A DNA stretch of 64,000 nucleotides, from the NCBI GenBank assembly GCA_905477785.1, contig CAJQGR010000014.1, forward strand, positions 1 through 64,000. The letters are read 5' to 3'. The notes beneath the pieces are model-generated. The model saw only the letters and a program-made list of their open reading frames with translations, searched no databases and was not told the DNA's origin. The position numbers were made by a program, and so were the translations under genes. Shown piece after piece: positions 9,537 through 19,069 of the stretch (position 1 is its first letter; each line of letters starts with the position of its first letter). The stretch comes from an uncultured Hellea sp. (GTDB lineage: Bacteria > Pseudomonadota > Alphaproteobacteria > Caulobacterales > Maricaulaceae).

Positions 9537-11708
9537 CTATTTTACATCAAACCTATCAGCCATCATAACTTTATCCCATGCTTTGATGAAATCGCGAGTA
9601 AATTTATCTTCAGCGCCTGATTCAGCATATACTTCCGCCAGCCCACGTAATATCGAATTAGAACCAAAAACAAGATCGACACGTGTTCCTGTATATGTCA
9701 ATTCTCCAGAGCTACGGTTATATCCATTAAATATCTCTTCTGATGAATCAGCTGGTTCCCACTTTGTTGACATATCAAGTAAGTTTATGAAGAATTCATT
9801 CGTTAGAGTTTCAGTGTTATTTGTAAAAAGACCGTGCTCTATACCATGCGCATTTGCACCTAAGCTTCTTAATCCACCTACAAGTACAGTCATTTCTGGA
9901 GCAGTGAGACCAAGTAGTTGGGCTTTATCAATAAGTAGAGTTTCTGTAGTTCTTGGGTCATCAGTGTTCTTGAAATTACGAAAACCATCAAATTTTGGTT
10001 CAAGAAGATTAAAGCTTTCTATGTCAGTTTGAACATCCGTTGCATCAGTTCTTCCTCCTGTGAAAGGAACTGACTTCCCAGAGGCTTTTTCAATTGCTGC
10101 ACAGCCGCCCAATACTATTAGATCAGCCAAGGAAATGTTAGTATCAGATTCAGATTTGATTTTTTCTAGCTCAGAAATTACTACATCAGTACCTTTGTTT
10201 ACTTCCCAGTCTTTTTGCGGGGCTAAGCGAATTCTAGCGCCATTTGCGCCCCCCCTTTTGTCGGATCCTCTAAATGTTGCAGCTGACGCCCACGCAGTTG
10301 TAACGAGTTGTGCAGTAGTAAGACCACTCGAAAGTATCTTGCTTTTTAAAAGTGATAATTCTTTCTCTGTTGGCAAAGGACCTTTATGTTTAGGAACAGG
10401 ATCTTGCCATATAAGCTCCTCATCTGGAACCTCTTTACCAAGATAGCAACTAACAGGTCCCATATCTCTATGCGTTAACTTGAACCAAGCTCTAGCGTAA
10501 GCATCAGCAAACTCTTCTGGATTATCTAAAAAGTTTTTAGAAATTTTAGCGTAAGCGGGATCTAGCTTTAAAGCCATATCTGCTGTTGTCATCATCAGTG
10601 GCTGTTGTTTGGTGGCATCATGTGCCGTTGGTGCCATAGGAGCATTCGATTCTTTGGTAGGTGTCCATTGTACATGGCCAGAATTACTAGTCGTTTGCTC
10701 CCAATCATTACCTAGCAATACCTCAAAGTATTCCATATTCCATTCATTAGGTGTTGGTGTCCAAGACCCTTCAAACCCAGCAGTAGTAGTGTCATTCGCA
10801 TTACCTTTACCGTGGGTATTATGCCAGCCAAAACCTTGGGCTTCTATTTTTGCTCCTTCTGGCTCTACGCCAACTTTATCTTCTGGGCCAGCACCGTGAC
10901 CTTTTCCGAATGTATGACCGCCAGCAACCAATGCAACAGTCTCGTAGTCATCCATTGCCATCCGCGCAAATGTATCACGAATATCATAAGCTGACTTCAA
11001 AGGATCTGGATTTCCATTTGGGCCTTCTGGATTTACGTATATTAAGCCCATTTGAACTGCGGCTAAGGGAGTAGAGAGGTCTCTATCGCCAGAATAACGC
11101 TTATCATCAAGCCACTCTGTTTCTGGTCCCCAATAAATGTCTTCTTCTGGTTCATAAACATCTTCACGTCCACCACCAAAGCCGAACGTTTTAAAACCAC
11201 AAGATTCCATAGCAACATTCCCGGCTAGTATCATGAGATCAGCCCAAGATAGTTTATTTCCATACTTAGATTTGATGGGCCATAAAAGCCGTCTTGCTTT
11301 ATCTAAGTTTCCATTGTCTGGCCAGCTGTTTAAAGGAGCAAACCTTTGTGATCCAGAGTTAGCTCCCCCCCTACCATCATATGTCCTGTATGTCCCAGCG
11401 CTATGCCAAGTCATACGAACGAAAAAACCAGCATAAGTTCCATAATCAGCAGGCCACCAATCTTGGCTATTCGTCATTAGGTCTGTAAGATCTTTTTTAA
11501 CTTCATCTAAGTCTAAGCTTTGAAATGCTTCAGCATAACTAAAGTCAGGGTCCATTGGGTTAACATTTGATGAGTTTTGATTTAAAATTTTAAGGTTTAA
11601 TTGCTCGGGCCACCAGTGATGGTTAGCAATTGCGCCGGTAGCCGAAACTTTATTAGCTCCATGCATAACTGGACATTTCCCTTTTGAATTTTCTGTGGTA
11701 TCACTCAT
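9537..11708 (-). CDS. katG: Catalase-peroxidase KatG
   Basis: A 723-residue haem enzyme that disproportionates hydrogen peroxide and has broad peroxidase activity. The distal site is [12 protein letters not shown] and the proximal His lies in [14 protein letters not shown]. The Trp-Tyr-Met crosslink partners are all present: Trp in MTWHS, Tyr in [11 protein letters not shown] and Met in RMAMDD. The duplicated C-terminal domain is complete. An upstream in-frame TTG at 11720 is possible, but GGAG at 11715-11718 lies 6 nt before the ATG at 11708, so the ATG is chosen. An OxyR-type site lies 83 bp upstream. Confidence 0.97.
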   Translation of the reverse strand: MSDTTENSKGKCPVMHGANKVSATGAIANHHWWPEQLNLKILNQNSSNVNPMDPDFSYAEAFQSLDLDEVKKDLTDLMTNSQDWWPADYGTYAGFFVRMTWHSAGTYRTYDGRGGANSGSQRFAPLNSWPDNGNLDKARRLLWPIKSKYGNKLSWADLMILAGNVAMESCGFKTFGFGGGREDVYEPEEDIYWGPETEWLDDKRYSGDRDLSTPLAAVQMGLIYVNPEGPNGNPDPLKSAYDIRDTFARMAMDDYETVALVAGGHTFGKGHGAGPEDKVGVEPEGAKIEAQGFGWHNTHGKGNANDTTTAGFEGSWTPTPNEWNMEYFEVLLGNDWEQTTSNSGHVQWTPTKESNAPMAPTAHDATKQQPLMMTTADMALKLDPAYAKISKNFLDNPEEFADAYARAWFKLTHRDMGPVSCYLGKEVPDEELIWQDPVPKHKGPLPTEKELSLLKSKILSSGLTTAQLVTTAWASAATFRGSDKRGGANGARIRLAPQKDWEVNKGTDVVISELEKIKSESDTNISLADLIVLGGCAAIEKASGKSVPFTGGRTDATDVQTDIESFNLLEPKFDGFRNFKNTDDPRTTETLLIDKAQLLGLTAPEMTVLVGGLRSLGANAHGIEHGLFTNNTETLTNEFFINLLDMSTKWEPADSSEEIFNGYNRSSGELTYTGTRVDLVFGSNSILRGLAEVYAESGAEDKFTRDFIKAWDKVMMADRFDVK

Positions 11709-11790
11709 CTTCTTCTCCAAGTCTAATTAATCTAAACGTACAATAAGTATTTACTAAGCAAAGTTCCAATCGATAATACCTTTTTTTCTG

Positions 11791-11805
11791 ATAGTTTCTA
11801 GCTAT
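11791..11805. promoter_or_regulatory. OxyR-type operator upstream of katG
   Basis: ATAGTTTCTAGCTAT matches every fixed position of the OxyR half-operator ATAGntnnnanCTAT. It lies 83 bp upstream of the katG ATG, in the usual position for activation. A second, adjacent 15-bp element expected for a full OxyR tetramer site is poorly conserved. A TTGGAA block at 11764-11769 (minus strand) could be the -35 element. Which regulator binds is inference; no oxyR gene is in the window. Confidence 0.5.
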
Positions 11806-11850
11806 AGAATTGTTATTTCTGGGGACTTCTAGAGGAAAAAAACTTTAGAG

Positions 11851-13011
11851 TTAATTACTTTTGTCTGGTTTTCCGTAGTCTCGTCTAAGCCTTTGCCCCA
11901 TTCGCGTAAGCATCTCGTAATTAATAGTTCCTATTTCATTTGCTTCGTTTTCTAGCTGGTCACCACGAAAAACAACTACACCACCAACCTCCTTATGCAT
12001 ATGTACGTTAGTAATATCAATCATGGTAAGATCCATGGAGACTCTACCTACGATTGGAACTTTTTCATCATGTAATGTAGCATAACCTCTATTTGAGGCT
12101 AAAACAGGAATACCATCAGCATACCCAGCTCCTACAATAGCTATTTGCATATCTCTAGGAGCTATGTAACTTGCATTATATCCGAGACTTTCTCCTTTAC
12201 TTATATTTCTAATTTGAAGAATAGGAGCAAGTAATGTAACCACAGTGCGAATATCTTCTTGCTCAGGTTTTGTAGTAGCATAACCTCCATAAAGCCCAAT
12301 ACCTGGACGAACCATTTGAAAATGGTAAGGTTTTCCTAAGTAAATTCCAGCTGTGTTTGATAAACTCAAAGGTGTTAATGGTAATTGCGCTGCAGATTTC
12401 TTAAATTTTGCTAATTGATTTGCATTCATTGGGTGTGTTTTGTCTGAGGCACAAGCTAAGTGACTCATTACCCACTCAGGATTAAGTTCGTTCCAAAGAG
12501 ATCTATCGCGTGCAAATTCTTTAAACTCCTCTGGATCAAACCCCAGTCTGTTCATTCCTGTATCAATATGTATTGCGGTATATGGAGGTTCATTAACATT
12601 TCTGCTTACCTGAGCCCAAAATCGTGCTTGCTCTAATGAATTAATAACCGGTTTTAGTTTAGCTCCTAGCAAAACACCTTTATCTCTAGGGGAGGGACCG
12701 TTTAGTACATAAATTGCAGAATTAGGCCCAACGCTATCACGCAAAATTTTACCTTCACCTGCTGTGGCTACAAAAAAAATACGGCAACCAGCTCCATATA
12801 AAGCACGACCCACCTGAGTTGAGCCAAGTCCATAGGCGTCAGCCTTGACAGAAGCTCCAATTTTTGCATTTCCAGAGCGCTCTTTTAATGATTGGTAATT
12901 ATATCTTAAATTCTCAAGATTAACTCTCAAAGTAGGTCGTGATGAATAGCTCATTGACGGTTGTGACACATTTAACTCATTTTTCTTAATGACTACCGCT
13001 GAAGTGGTCAT
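11851..13011 (-). CDS. alr: Alanine racemase
   Basis: A PLP-dependent enzyme that interconverts L- and D-alanine for peptidoglycan. The PLP lysine is in IGASVKADAYGLG and the second catalytic base Tyr in LGYNASYIAPRD. GRVSMDLTMIDIT and MVRPGIGLYGG are typical family blocks. The frame is open back to 13095, but that start lies deep inside dnaB. ATG 13011 (26 nt overlap with dnaB) or ATG 12954 (just before RPTLRVNLENLRYNY) is more likely, and neither has a clear Shine-Dalgarno. The dnaB-alr pair is common in alphaproteobacteria. Confidence 0.95.
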   Translation of the reverse strand: MTTSAVVIKKNELNVSQPSMSYSSRPTLRVNLENLRYNYQSLKERSGNAKIGASVKADAYGLGSTQVGRALYGAGCRIFFVATAGEGKILRDSVGPNSAIYVLNGPSPRDKGVLLGAKLKPVINSLEQARFWAQVSRNVNEPPYTAIHIDTGMNRLGFDPEEFKEFARDRSLWNELNPEWVMSHLACASDKTHPMNANQLAKFKKSAAQLPLTPLSLSNTAGIYLGKPYHFQMVRPGIGLYGGYATTKPEQEDIRTVVTLLAPILQIRNISKGESLGYNASYIAPRDMQIAIVGAGYADGIPVLASNRGYATLHDEKVPIVGRVSMDLTMIDITNVHMHKEVGGVVVFRGDQLENEANEIGTINYEMLTRMGQRLRRDYGKPDKSN

Positions 13012-14506
13012 CAGGGGCAAGATTGCCAAATTTAGTAAGGTCTGGGTTAAATGAGAGCTTAACAGTACCGATAGGCCCGTGTCGTTGCTTTCCAATAATA
13101 ATTTCTGCCTTTCCGTGCAGCTGTTCCATATCTTCTTGCCACTTTAAATGCTCTTCCGTTCCTTCCGAGGGTTCTGAACGCGCAAGATAGTACTCTTCAC
13201 GATAGACAAACATAACAACATCAGCGTCCTGTTCTATTGAGCCTGATTCTCTTAAATCAGACAGCTGTGGGCGTTTGTCTTCACGTTGTTCAACTTGACG
13301 CGATAGTTGAGCGAGAGCTAATATTGGAATATCTAGTTCTTTGGCAAGAGATTTTAGGCCCTGTGTGATCATCGATACTTCTTGAACTCGGTTTGTGGAG
13401 TTATTCATTCCTGTACCACCAGTTAAAAGTTGAAGATAGTCTACCACTATCATATCGAGACCTACCATTCGTTTAAGTCTACGAGCCCGTGCAGAAAGTG
13501 CTCCAATAGAGATACCTCCTGTATCATCTATATGCAACGGTAAGCTAGAAATTTCATCTGCACTATCCCTCATATGCTCATATTGTTCTACAGTAATATC
13601 ACCACGGCGTATTTTGTGAGATGGCACCTGCGAGTGCTCGGACAATAGTCTAGTTGCCAGTTGTTCAGAGCTCATCTCTAGGGAAAAAAACCCTACAATA
13701 CCACCCGCCGCTGTTTTTTCTATTCCATTATCATCTTTTTCAGATTTATATTTTTTAGCAATATTGAATGCAATGTTAGTGGCTAGCGAGGTTTTACCCA
13801 TCGATGGACGACCAGCAAGAATAATAAGATCAGATTTGTGCATTCCTCCCAGTTGTCTATCAAGATCAATAAACCCTGTTGAAGTTCCAGATAAATGACC
13901 ATCACGCGTGAATGCTGCTGATGCCATTTCAATAGATTTTATTAGGGCTTTTTGAAAATCAACAAACCCATTTTGTGTTCCGCCAAGTTCGGCAAGGTTA
14001 TAGAGTTGGCTTTCAGCATTTACTATTTGTTTATGAGCATCTGCTTCATTGTCGGGGTTAGTAGCTTCACTTTTTATTTCATCTCCTAAACGAATGAGCT
14101 CGCGTCGCATAGCTAGGTCAAAAATAAGTTTTGCATATTCTGGTGCAGCAGTGCTTGAGGGTGCATTATCCAATAGAAGGGCAAGGTACTCCACACCCCC
14201 TATGTCTACTAATGTCTCGTCTTGTGAAAATCTGTTTTTGAGAACTATAGCATCCGCTAGATTACCTCGCTCTATCAAGACAGCTATTGAGTCATAAATC
14301 CTGATATGAATTGGATTATAAAAGTGTTTAGCTTTAACAATACTAGAAACACGATGATAAACCTCATTATCGTACAAAAGGGCACCTAGGAGTGCTTGTT
14401 CTGCTTCTTGACTTTGTGGTGTTGAGTCTAGATCAGATTTTTGTGATTCTTGATAATTTGAATTTACTGCCATACAATTCTTTATTCCAAGATTGATAAG
14501 TCTCAT
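12986..14506 (-). CDS. dnaB: Replicative DNA helicase DnaB
   Basis: The hexameric 5'-3' helicase of the replication fork, about 500 residues. The N-terminal primase-interacting domain starts at QSQEAEQALLGALLYDNEVYHR. The RecA-like domain carries Walker A LAGRPSMGKTSLATNIAF, Walker B MIVVDYLQLLTG and the arginine-finger region ALAQLSRQVEQREDKRPQLSDLRESGSIEQDAD. The start is ambiguous: ATG 14506 or ATG 14473 (MAVNSNYQ), with a weak GGA before the latter. The upstream region contains a DnaA-box cluster, so DnaA may regulate it. Confidence 0.97.
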   Translation of the reverse strand: MRLINLGIKNCMAVNSNYQESQKSDLDSTPQSQEAEQALLGALLYDNEVYHRVSSIVKAKHFYNPIHIRIYDSIAVLIERGNLADAIVLKNRFSQDETLVDIGGVEYLALLLDNAPSSTAAPEYAKLIFDLAMRRELIRLGDEIKSEATNPDNEADAHKQIVNAESQLYNLAELGGTQNGFVDFQKALIKSIEMASAAFTRDGHLSGTSTGFIDLDRQLGGMHKSDLIILAGRPSMGKTSLATNIAFNIAKKYKSEKDDNGIEKTAAGGIVGFFSLEMSSEQLATRLLSEHSQVPSHKIRRGDITVEQYEHMRDSADEISSLPLHIDDTGGISIGALSARARRLKRMVGLDMIVVDYLQLLTGGTGMNNSTNRVQEVSMITQGLKSLAKELDIPILALAQLSRQVEQREDKRPQLSDLRESGSIEQDADVVMFVYREEYYLARSEPSEGTEEHLKWQEDMEQLHGKAEIIIGKQRHGPIGTVKLSFNPDLTKFGNLAPDDHFSGSH

Positions 14507-14548
14507 AGCCTTAAAAGTATTATTTCTCGTTGAAATTCATTATAAAAT

Positions 14549-14584
14549 ATTATCCACAATTAATCCTGTGGATAATGGGGATAA
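14549..14584. promoter_or_regulatory. Cluster of three DnaA boxes between dnaB and ruvC
   Basis: TTATCCACA occurs at 14550-14558 on the plus strand and again, inverted, at 14567-14575. A third box, TTATCCCCA (one mismatch), is on the minus strand at 14576-14584. The first pair also forms a 10-bp stem with an 8-nt loop. The flanks are very AT-rich. A terminator is unlikely because both genes start here. DnaA control of dnaB/ruvC or an origin element are the options. Confidence 0.6.
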
Positions 14585-14693
14585 AATTAAAAAAGTTCTT
14601 ATCACAAAATGTATGTTCGGTAAATTTCTTTTGATTAACTATTTATCCTTTGCGTAATACTTTATTAACTCAATAAAGCTTGGCATTTAATAA

Positions 14694-15221
14694 ATGTTCC
14701 CCTACTGTTCTCTTATGGTAAAGTCGCGCATTATAGGTTTTGATCCATCCTTAGTAGCTTTTGGGTGGGGTATAATTGATACTCAAGGTATGAAAATAAA
14801 GCATGTCGCACACGGAGTTATAAGGCCTTCAGCTAAAAATGATCTACATATACGTCTTCGTGATCTCTACACAGCTATTACAGAAATTATTATGGAATAT
14901 TCCCCAAAATCAGCTGCAGTAGAGGAGGCTTTTATGAAAAATAATCCCGCAAGTGCGATTAAATTAGGTCATGCCCGCGCAGCTTGTTTAATACCTTCAA
15001 GTTTAGCAGGTCTACAAGTTGGCGAATATTCACCACGCTCTGTTAAGAAATCTGTTGTTGGAACAGGAGCAGCCGATAAGTCTCAAGTTGCTCATATGGT
15101 AAATATTTTATTACCCTCAAGTAACGTTGAAGCTGGTGATGCAGCTGATGCACTGGCTATTGCAATATGTCACTCGCAAAATATGAATTCTTTAAAGAAT
15201 ATATATGGGAGGGCGTCATGA
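14694..15221 (+). CDS. ruvC: Holliday junction resolvase RuvC
   Basis: An endonuclease that cuts Holliday junctions moved by RuvAB. The acidic active site is visible: Asp in IIGFDPSL, Glu in AAVEEAFMKNNP, and the Asp pair in EAGDAADALAIAICH. Full ORF length is 175 residues. ATG 14715 (MVKSRIIGFDPS) matches the family start better than ATG 14694. It overlaps ruvA by ATGA, giving the ruvCAB order. Confidence 0.96.
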   Translation: MFPYCSLMVKSRIIGFDPSLVAFGWGIIDTQGMKIKHVAHGVIRPSAKNDLHIRLRDLYTAITEIIMEYSPKSAAVEEAFMKNNPASAIKLGHARAACLIPSSLAGLQVGEYSPRSVKKSVVGTGAADKSQVAHMVNILLPSSNVEAGDAADALAIAICHSQNMNSLKNIYGRAS

Positions 15222-15859
15222 TAGGTATGCTAACTGGAACTTGCCTGGTTAAAGGGGAGGGAGAAATTATTATTGATGTAAATGGAGTTGGATACCTAGT
15301 TCAATGTGGCTCTAAAGCCAGTACAGAAATAAGTGTAGGTGAAACAATATGTATGCATATTGAAACACACGTTCGTGAACAAGCAATAACTTTGTATGGC
15401 TTCAGAACTGAGGATGAGCGGTCGTGGTTTGTGCATTTGCAATCAGTTCAAGGTGTAGGTCCTAAAGCGGCTTTGGCTATCCTTGATATTTTAAATCCAA
15501 GTCAAATTCTTTCATCAGCTAGCCTAGGTGATAAAACATCTTTTGCGAAGGCAAAGGGAATAGGCCCTAAGTCTGCAAGCCGAATAGCTAGCGAGCTAGC
15601 ATCAAAACCCTTGCCTAAAACACGAGGTCTATCTGGTTTGAATACATCTGATTTAGATAATCGTTTACCAAATTCTAATATTAATAAAATTGAGAATACG
15701 GAATTAACATTAAGAAATGATGCAATTTCAGCTCTTGGAAATTTAGGTGTTGGGCAATCTGATGCATTGCGTGCGGTTGCAAGAGCCTTTAATATAATAG
15801 ATGGTGTTCCTTTGTTGGATGATTTGATTAAGTTGTCATTAAAAGAATTGGGTAAGTAG
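15218..15859 (+). CDS. ruvA: Holliday junction DNA helicase subunit RuvA
   Basis: A tetrameric DNA-binding subunit that targets RuvB to four-way junctions. It starts MIGMLTGTCLVKGEGEIIIDVNGVGYLV (OB domain). Two helix-hairpin-helix motifs follow (VQGVGPKAALAILD and AKGIGPKSASRIASELA) and a C-terminal domain III. The frame extends upstream to 15167, but GGGAGG 5 nt before ATG 15218 and the ATGA overlap with ruvC fix this start. Product length is 213 residues. Confidence 0.96.
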   Translation: MIGMLTGTCLVKGEGEIIIDVNGVGYLVQCGSKASTEISVGETICMHIETHVREQAITLYGFRTEDERSWFVHLQSVQGVGPKAALAILDILNPSQILSSASLGDKTSFAKAKGIGPKSASRIASELASKPLPKTRGLSGLNTSDLDNRLPNSNINKIENTELTLRNDAISALGNLGVGQSDALRAVARAFNIIDGVPLLDDLIKLSLKELGK

Positions 15860-16894
15860 TTGGAAGATCCTAATAGAATTATAGATACTGACAACCAACT
15901 GGGTGACGGACATGACCGTGCTTTGCGGCCTCTGTCTTTTCGCGACTTCACAGGTCAAAGAGGGGCAATAAAAAATCTTAAGGTTTATGTAGATGCTGCT
16001 AGGCGCAGAGAAGAGCCTTTAGATCATCTGTTATTATCAGGCCCCCCAGGTTTAGGTAAAACTACACTTGCGCAAATTGTTTCCAGGGAGTTAGGAGTCA
16101 ACTTTCGCTCTACATCTGGTCCTGTAATAAGCAAAGCCAGTGATTTGGCAGCTTTACTAACAAATTTAGAGCCGCGTGATGTTCTATTTATTGATGAAAT
16201 ACATCGCTTAAACCCAAGTGTAGAAGAAGTTTTATATCCGGCTATGGAAGATTTTGAGCTTGACCTAATTATTGGTGATGGGCCTGCCGCTAGATCAATT
16301 AAAATTGATTTGTCTCCATTTACGTTGATAGGCGCAACAACTCGAGCAGGACTTTTGGCTACACCTTTAAGGGACCGGTTTGGTATACCCATTCGTTTAG
16401 AATTTTATACAACTCAAGAGTTGTCTGCAATTATACTCCGAAGTTCCAAAAAACTTAATATGAATTTAACAGAGAACGGAGCTAAAGAAATTGCAAACCG
16501 TTCTCGTGGTACCCCTAGAGTAGCAGGCCGTCTACTCCGACGAGTCAGAGATTTAGCAGAAGATAGTGGTTATATTGAGATTAATCATAAGGCCGCAAAT
16601 GAAGCTCTTTTGCGTTTGGGGGTTGATGCAACTGGATTGGATCAACAAGACAACAGTTATTTAAGGGCAATATGTGAGAAGTTTTATGGTGGTCCTGTCG
16701 GTATCGATACTTTAGCTGCAGCATTATCTGAAGCTCGTGATGCTATTGAAGATGTAATTGAACCTTATTTGATACAGTTAGGTTTTTTGCAGCGCACACC
16801 CAGGGGTAGAATTGCAACTCCAAGAGCTTATACACACTTAGGTTTGAAAATACCTGAAAATAATATGACTTCTGAAATTGATGGTGCGAAATAG
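15860..16894 (+). CDS. ruvB: Holliday junction branch migration ATPase RuvB
   Basis: An AAA+ motor of 344 residues. Walker A is [19 protein letters not shown], Walker B is [25 protein letters not shown], sensor 1 is [20 protein letters not shown], and the C-terminal winged helix ends [21 protein letters not shown]. The start is TTG directly after the ruvA TAG. Residues MEDPNRIID match the family start, so translational coupling is likely. Confidence 0.97.
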   Translation: MEDPNRIIDTDNQLGDGHDRALRPLSFRDFTGQRGAIKNLKVYVDAARRREEPLDHLLLSGPPGLGKTTLAQIVSRELGVNFRSTSGPVISKASDLAALLTNLEPRDVLFIDEIHRLNPSVEEVLYPAMEDFELDLIIGDGPAARSIKIDLSPFTLIGATTRAGLLATPLRDRFGIPIRLEFYTTQELSAIILRSSKKLNMNLTENGAKEIANRSRGTPRVAGRLLRRVRDLAEDSGYIEINHKAANEALLRLGVDATGLDQQDNSYLRAICEKFYGGPVGIDTLAAALSEARDAIEDVIEPYLIQLGFLQRTPRGRIATPRAYTHLGLKIPENNMTSEIDGAK

Positions 16895-17341
16895 ATGAGT
16901 TTAATTTCTACAATGGGTGAATTTAAAGGTAGAGAACATCACTTCCCATTACGTGTATTCTATGAGGATACTGATTTCACAGGTATAGTATATTATGCAA
17001 ATTATTTAAGATTTTTTGAGAGAGCTAGAAGTAGTTTTTTTAGGTTGGTAGGATTTAATCATGCAGAGCTTTGGAGTTCTGAGGATCCTATTGCTTTTGC
17101 CATCAGAAGCATTCAAATTGATTATAAAAAGTCTGCAAAAGTAGATGATGATTTAAGTATTGTTACCACTTATGATAAAATTAGAGGTGCTCGGCTTTGG
17201 GTGACTCAATCTTGTTATAGGGGAAGTGAATTACTTGTAACTGCTACTAGTGAAGCAGCATGTATCTCGCCTGAGGGTAAACCAAAAAGAGCGCCTAGCT
17301 GGATGACTTCACAGTTATCACAGTATTTATTAATTGATTAA
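16895..17341 (+). CDS. ybgC: Tol-Pal-associated acyl-CoA thioesterase YbgC
   Basis: A hot-dog-fold thioesterase of 148 residues. The active-site segment is VFYEDTDFTGIVYYANYLRFFERAR with the catalytic Asp. Family members hydrolyse short acyl-CoA or acyl-ACP at the inner membrane and sit beside tolQRAB. It begins immediately after the ruvB stop. An alternative start is the internal ATG seven codons in. Confidence 0.92.
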   Translation: MSLISTMGEFKGREHHFPLRVFYEDTDFTGIVYYANYLRFFERARSSFFRLVGFNHAELWSSEDPIAFAIRSIQIDYKKSAKVDDDLSIVTTYDKIRGARLWVTQSCYRGSELLVTATSEAACISPEGKPKRAPSWMTSQLSQYLLID

Positions 17342-17373
17342 CTCTTAATCAATTGGGCTAATCTACTTATTCA

Positions 17374-17751
17374 TTGAGCGTCGTTAAAAGGATTAAGAAA
17401 ATTTCATTCAAAGACCAGTTATTTTTACTTCCAAATGATTTCTTTGATAATGGGAGGCATGAGTATTGTCCTGAGTGTGCCGAAATGTGGGGCATTATTA
17501 ATTATTTTCCAATAATTAGACCTAGTTTGGAGATTATTTATGTCTCAATTGATAAACCAAGAAAAAAGTTAGTAGATATGATTGGCCATGAAAATCAAAA
17601 TTGTCCTACTTTGATACTTAATGATAAAAGTCCAATATACGAGAATTGTGGGCTATTATCAGTTAATGAATACAATTTTTTTAATAATGTTCGCGATATT
17701 GGTCTTTACTATAGTCATCGATTTAAAACGTCCTATCCAAGAGGCGCGTAA
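17374..17751 (+). CDS. DUF3088-like thioredoxin-fold protein
   Basis: A 125-residue protein recognised by LFLLPNDFFDNGRHEYCPECAEMWGIINYFP and ENQNCPTLIL, the pattern of DUF3088 proteins. The CPEC motif sits where a redox thioredoxin-fold protein has its active site, but no activity is known. The start is TTG 17374 with no Shine-Dalgarno; the recognisable domain starts about 15 residues later. It is inserted between ybgC and tolQ. Confidence 0.6.
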   Translation: MSVVKRIKKISFKDQLFLLPNDFFDNGRHEYCPECAEMWGIINYFPIIRPSLEIIYVSIDKPRKKLVDMIGHENQNCPTLILNDKSPIYENCGLLSVNEYNFFNNVRDIGLYYSHRFKTSYPRGA

Positions 17752-17767
17752 ATTTCTATCACTTAGC

Positions 17768-18136
17768 TCAATTGGCGCTACCAATTGTTTCCCCGATACC
17801 AGGGCCAACGTTTCCAAGCAGTATATTTTCCTTATCGCATATATCTAAAATTTTATTTCCGTTTGAGTCTTGATAATAAATATTGGCCTGTTTGATTACT
17901 ACTTCTCTTTTTACTTTATTTTCAATAGGCTCGTATGGTGGGTTATCTATAATTGTAATCGCATATTGTATCTTTGTTTTTGCAGGGACTTCTACTTTTA
18001 TAAGTGAAGATACTGAAATACATGTTTCTATAGGAGTAACATTAAGGCTATTCGCATTTTGATTTTCGGGGACTGTTTCACACGATAGTAGTCCTATACA
18101 TAATAAGATACTTATATTTTTGATGTTAACTCGCAT
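17768..18136 (-). CDS. Small predicted lipoprotein, unrecognised
   Basis: A 122-residue protein with a lipoprotein signal: a hydrophobic run ISILLCIGLLSC with lipobox LLSC, then a polar Asn-rich linker. The mature part is mixed beta-like sequence with no known motif and ends with Gly-rich GNVGPGIGETIG. It is on the strand opposite its neighbours, inside the ybgC-tol cluster, with no evident operon partner. An outer-membrane-associated accessory is a guess from location only. Confidence 0.6.
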   Translation of the reverse strand: MRVNIKNISILLCIGLLSCETVPENQNANSLNVTPIETCISVSSLIKVEVPAKTKIQYAITIIDNPPYEPIENKVKREVVIKQANIYYQDSNGNKILDICDKENILLGNVGPGIGETIGSAN

Positions 18137-18328
18137 TAATTGCTCCTATAACTTTATTTTAGCATATATTTATGAAAAAAGCTAATTTATGCCTAATTTT
18201 CTTCTGGATATTGCATAAAGTTATTTGAGTTACTCTTTAATTTGCTAAACTTATTATTTAGTAGGTATTTTATTAAGTTTTGTTTGTTATATTAAGCTTT
18301 CAGTAAGATAAAAAATGGAGAAGATGCA

Positions 18329-19057
18329 GTGCAGTTATTCGAATTATTTTTACAAGCCAATGCCTTGGATTCAATTTTAGTAGATGACTTTTCCTTTCGT
18401 TCTTTATTTTTGCGAGCAGACTGGGTTGTGAAGGGAGTGATGCTCATGCTTATAGCAGCATCTATTTGGTCTTGGGCCATAGCAGTTGATAAAGCGATTA
18501 TGATTTTTTCTTTAAATAAGCATGCAAAAATATTTGAGAATATTTTTTGGTCAGGGAAAACTCTTGATGAACTTAAAGTTGAGTTGGCAGACAATCCAAG
18601 AGATCCAATGTCTCGTGTTTTCTCTGCGGCCATTAAGGAGTATGATGAATATAATTCTCTAAAAAAGAAGTCTAATGCATCCATTTCTTCTCAATACCGG
18701 ATTGATAGCATTATGAGTTTAATTGTTAATCGGGAGCTATCAAAGTTAGAGAGAGGCATGACCATATTAGCCACTATTGGTTCCTCATCAGTGTTCATAG
18801 GTTTATTTGGAACAGTTTGGGGGATTATGAATTCTTTTCGTGCTATTGCAGTATCGCAAAACACAAGTTTAACTGTTGTTGCTCCGGGAATAGCTGAAGC
18901 CCTTTTTGCCACCGCTCTAGGTTTGATTGCTGCAATTCCAGCAGTTATATTTTACAATAAATATACTGCTGATTTAAATAAATATGGTGGACGCCTTGAA
19001 GGGTATGCTGATGAATTATCTGCAATTTTATCTCGTAAAATTAGTAAGAATATTTAA
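18329..19057 (+). CDS. tolQ: Tol-Pal proton channel subunit TolQ
   Basis: A 242-residue inner membrane MotA/TolQ/ExbB protein that with TolR uses proton motive force to drive outer membrane constriction at division. There are three membrane segments: VVKGVMLMLIAASIWSWAI near the N-terminus and the paired C-terminal helices in ATIGSSSVFIGLFGTVWGIMNSF and APGIAEALFATALGLIAAIPAVIFY. The start is GTG 18329 with GGAG 9 nt upstream. It is the first gene of the tol operon. Confidence 0.95.
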   Translation: MQLFELFLQANALDSILVDDFSFRSLFLRADWVVKGVMLMLIAASIWSWAIAVDKAIMIFSLNKHAKIFENIFWSGKTLDELKVELADNPRDPMSRVFSAAIKEYDEYNSLKKKSNASISSQYRIDSIMSLIVNRELSKLERGMTILATIGSSSVFIGLFGTVWGIMNSFRAIAVSQNTSLTVVAPGIAEALFATALGLIAAIPAVIFYNKYTADLNKYGGRLEGYADELSAILSRKISKNI

Positions 19058-19069
19058 TTGGAGAGAGAA

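Noticed and set aside
9583-11436. Several plus-strand ORFs of 60-149 codons opposite katG
   Set aside because: They are antisense shadows of a conserved gene and resemble no family.
13012-13095. N-terminal extension of alanine racemase
   Set aside because: It lies wholly inside dnaB in another frame, shows no racemase similarity and has no ribosome-binding site.
14549-14576. Reading the DnaA-box stem as a terminator
   Set aside because: Both flanking genes start here and no T tract follows the stem.
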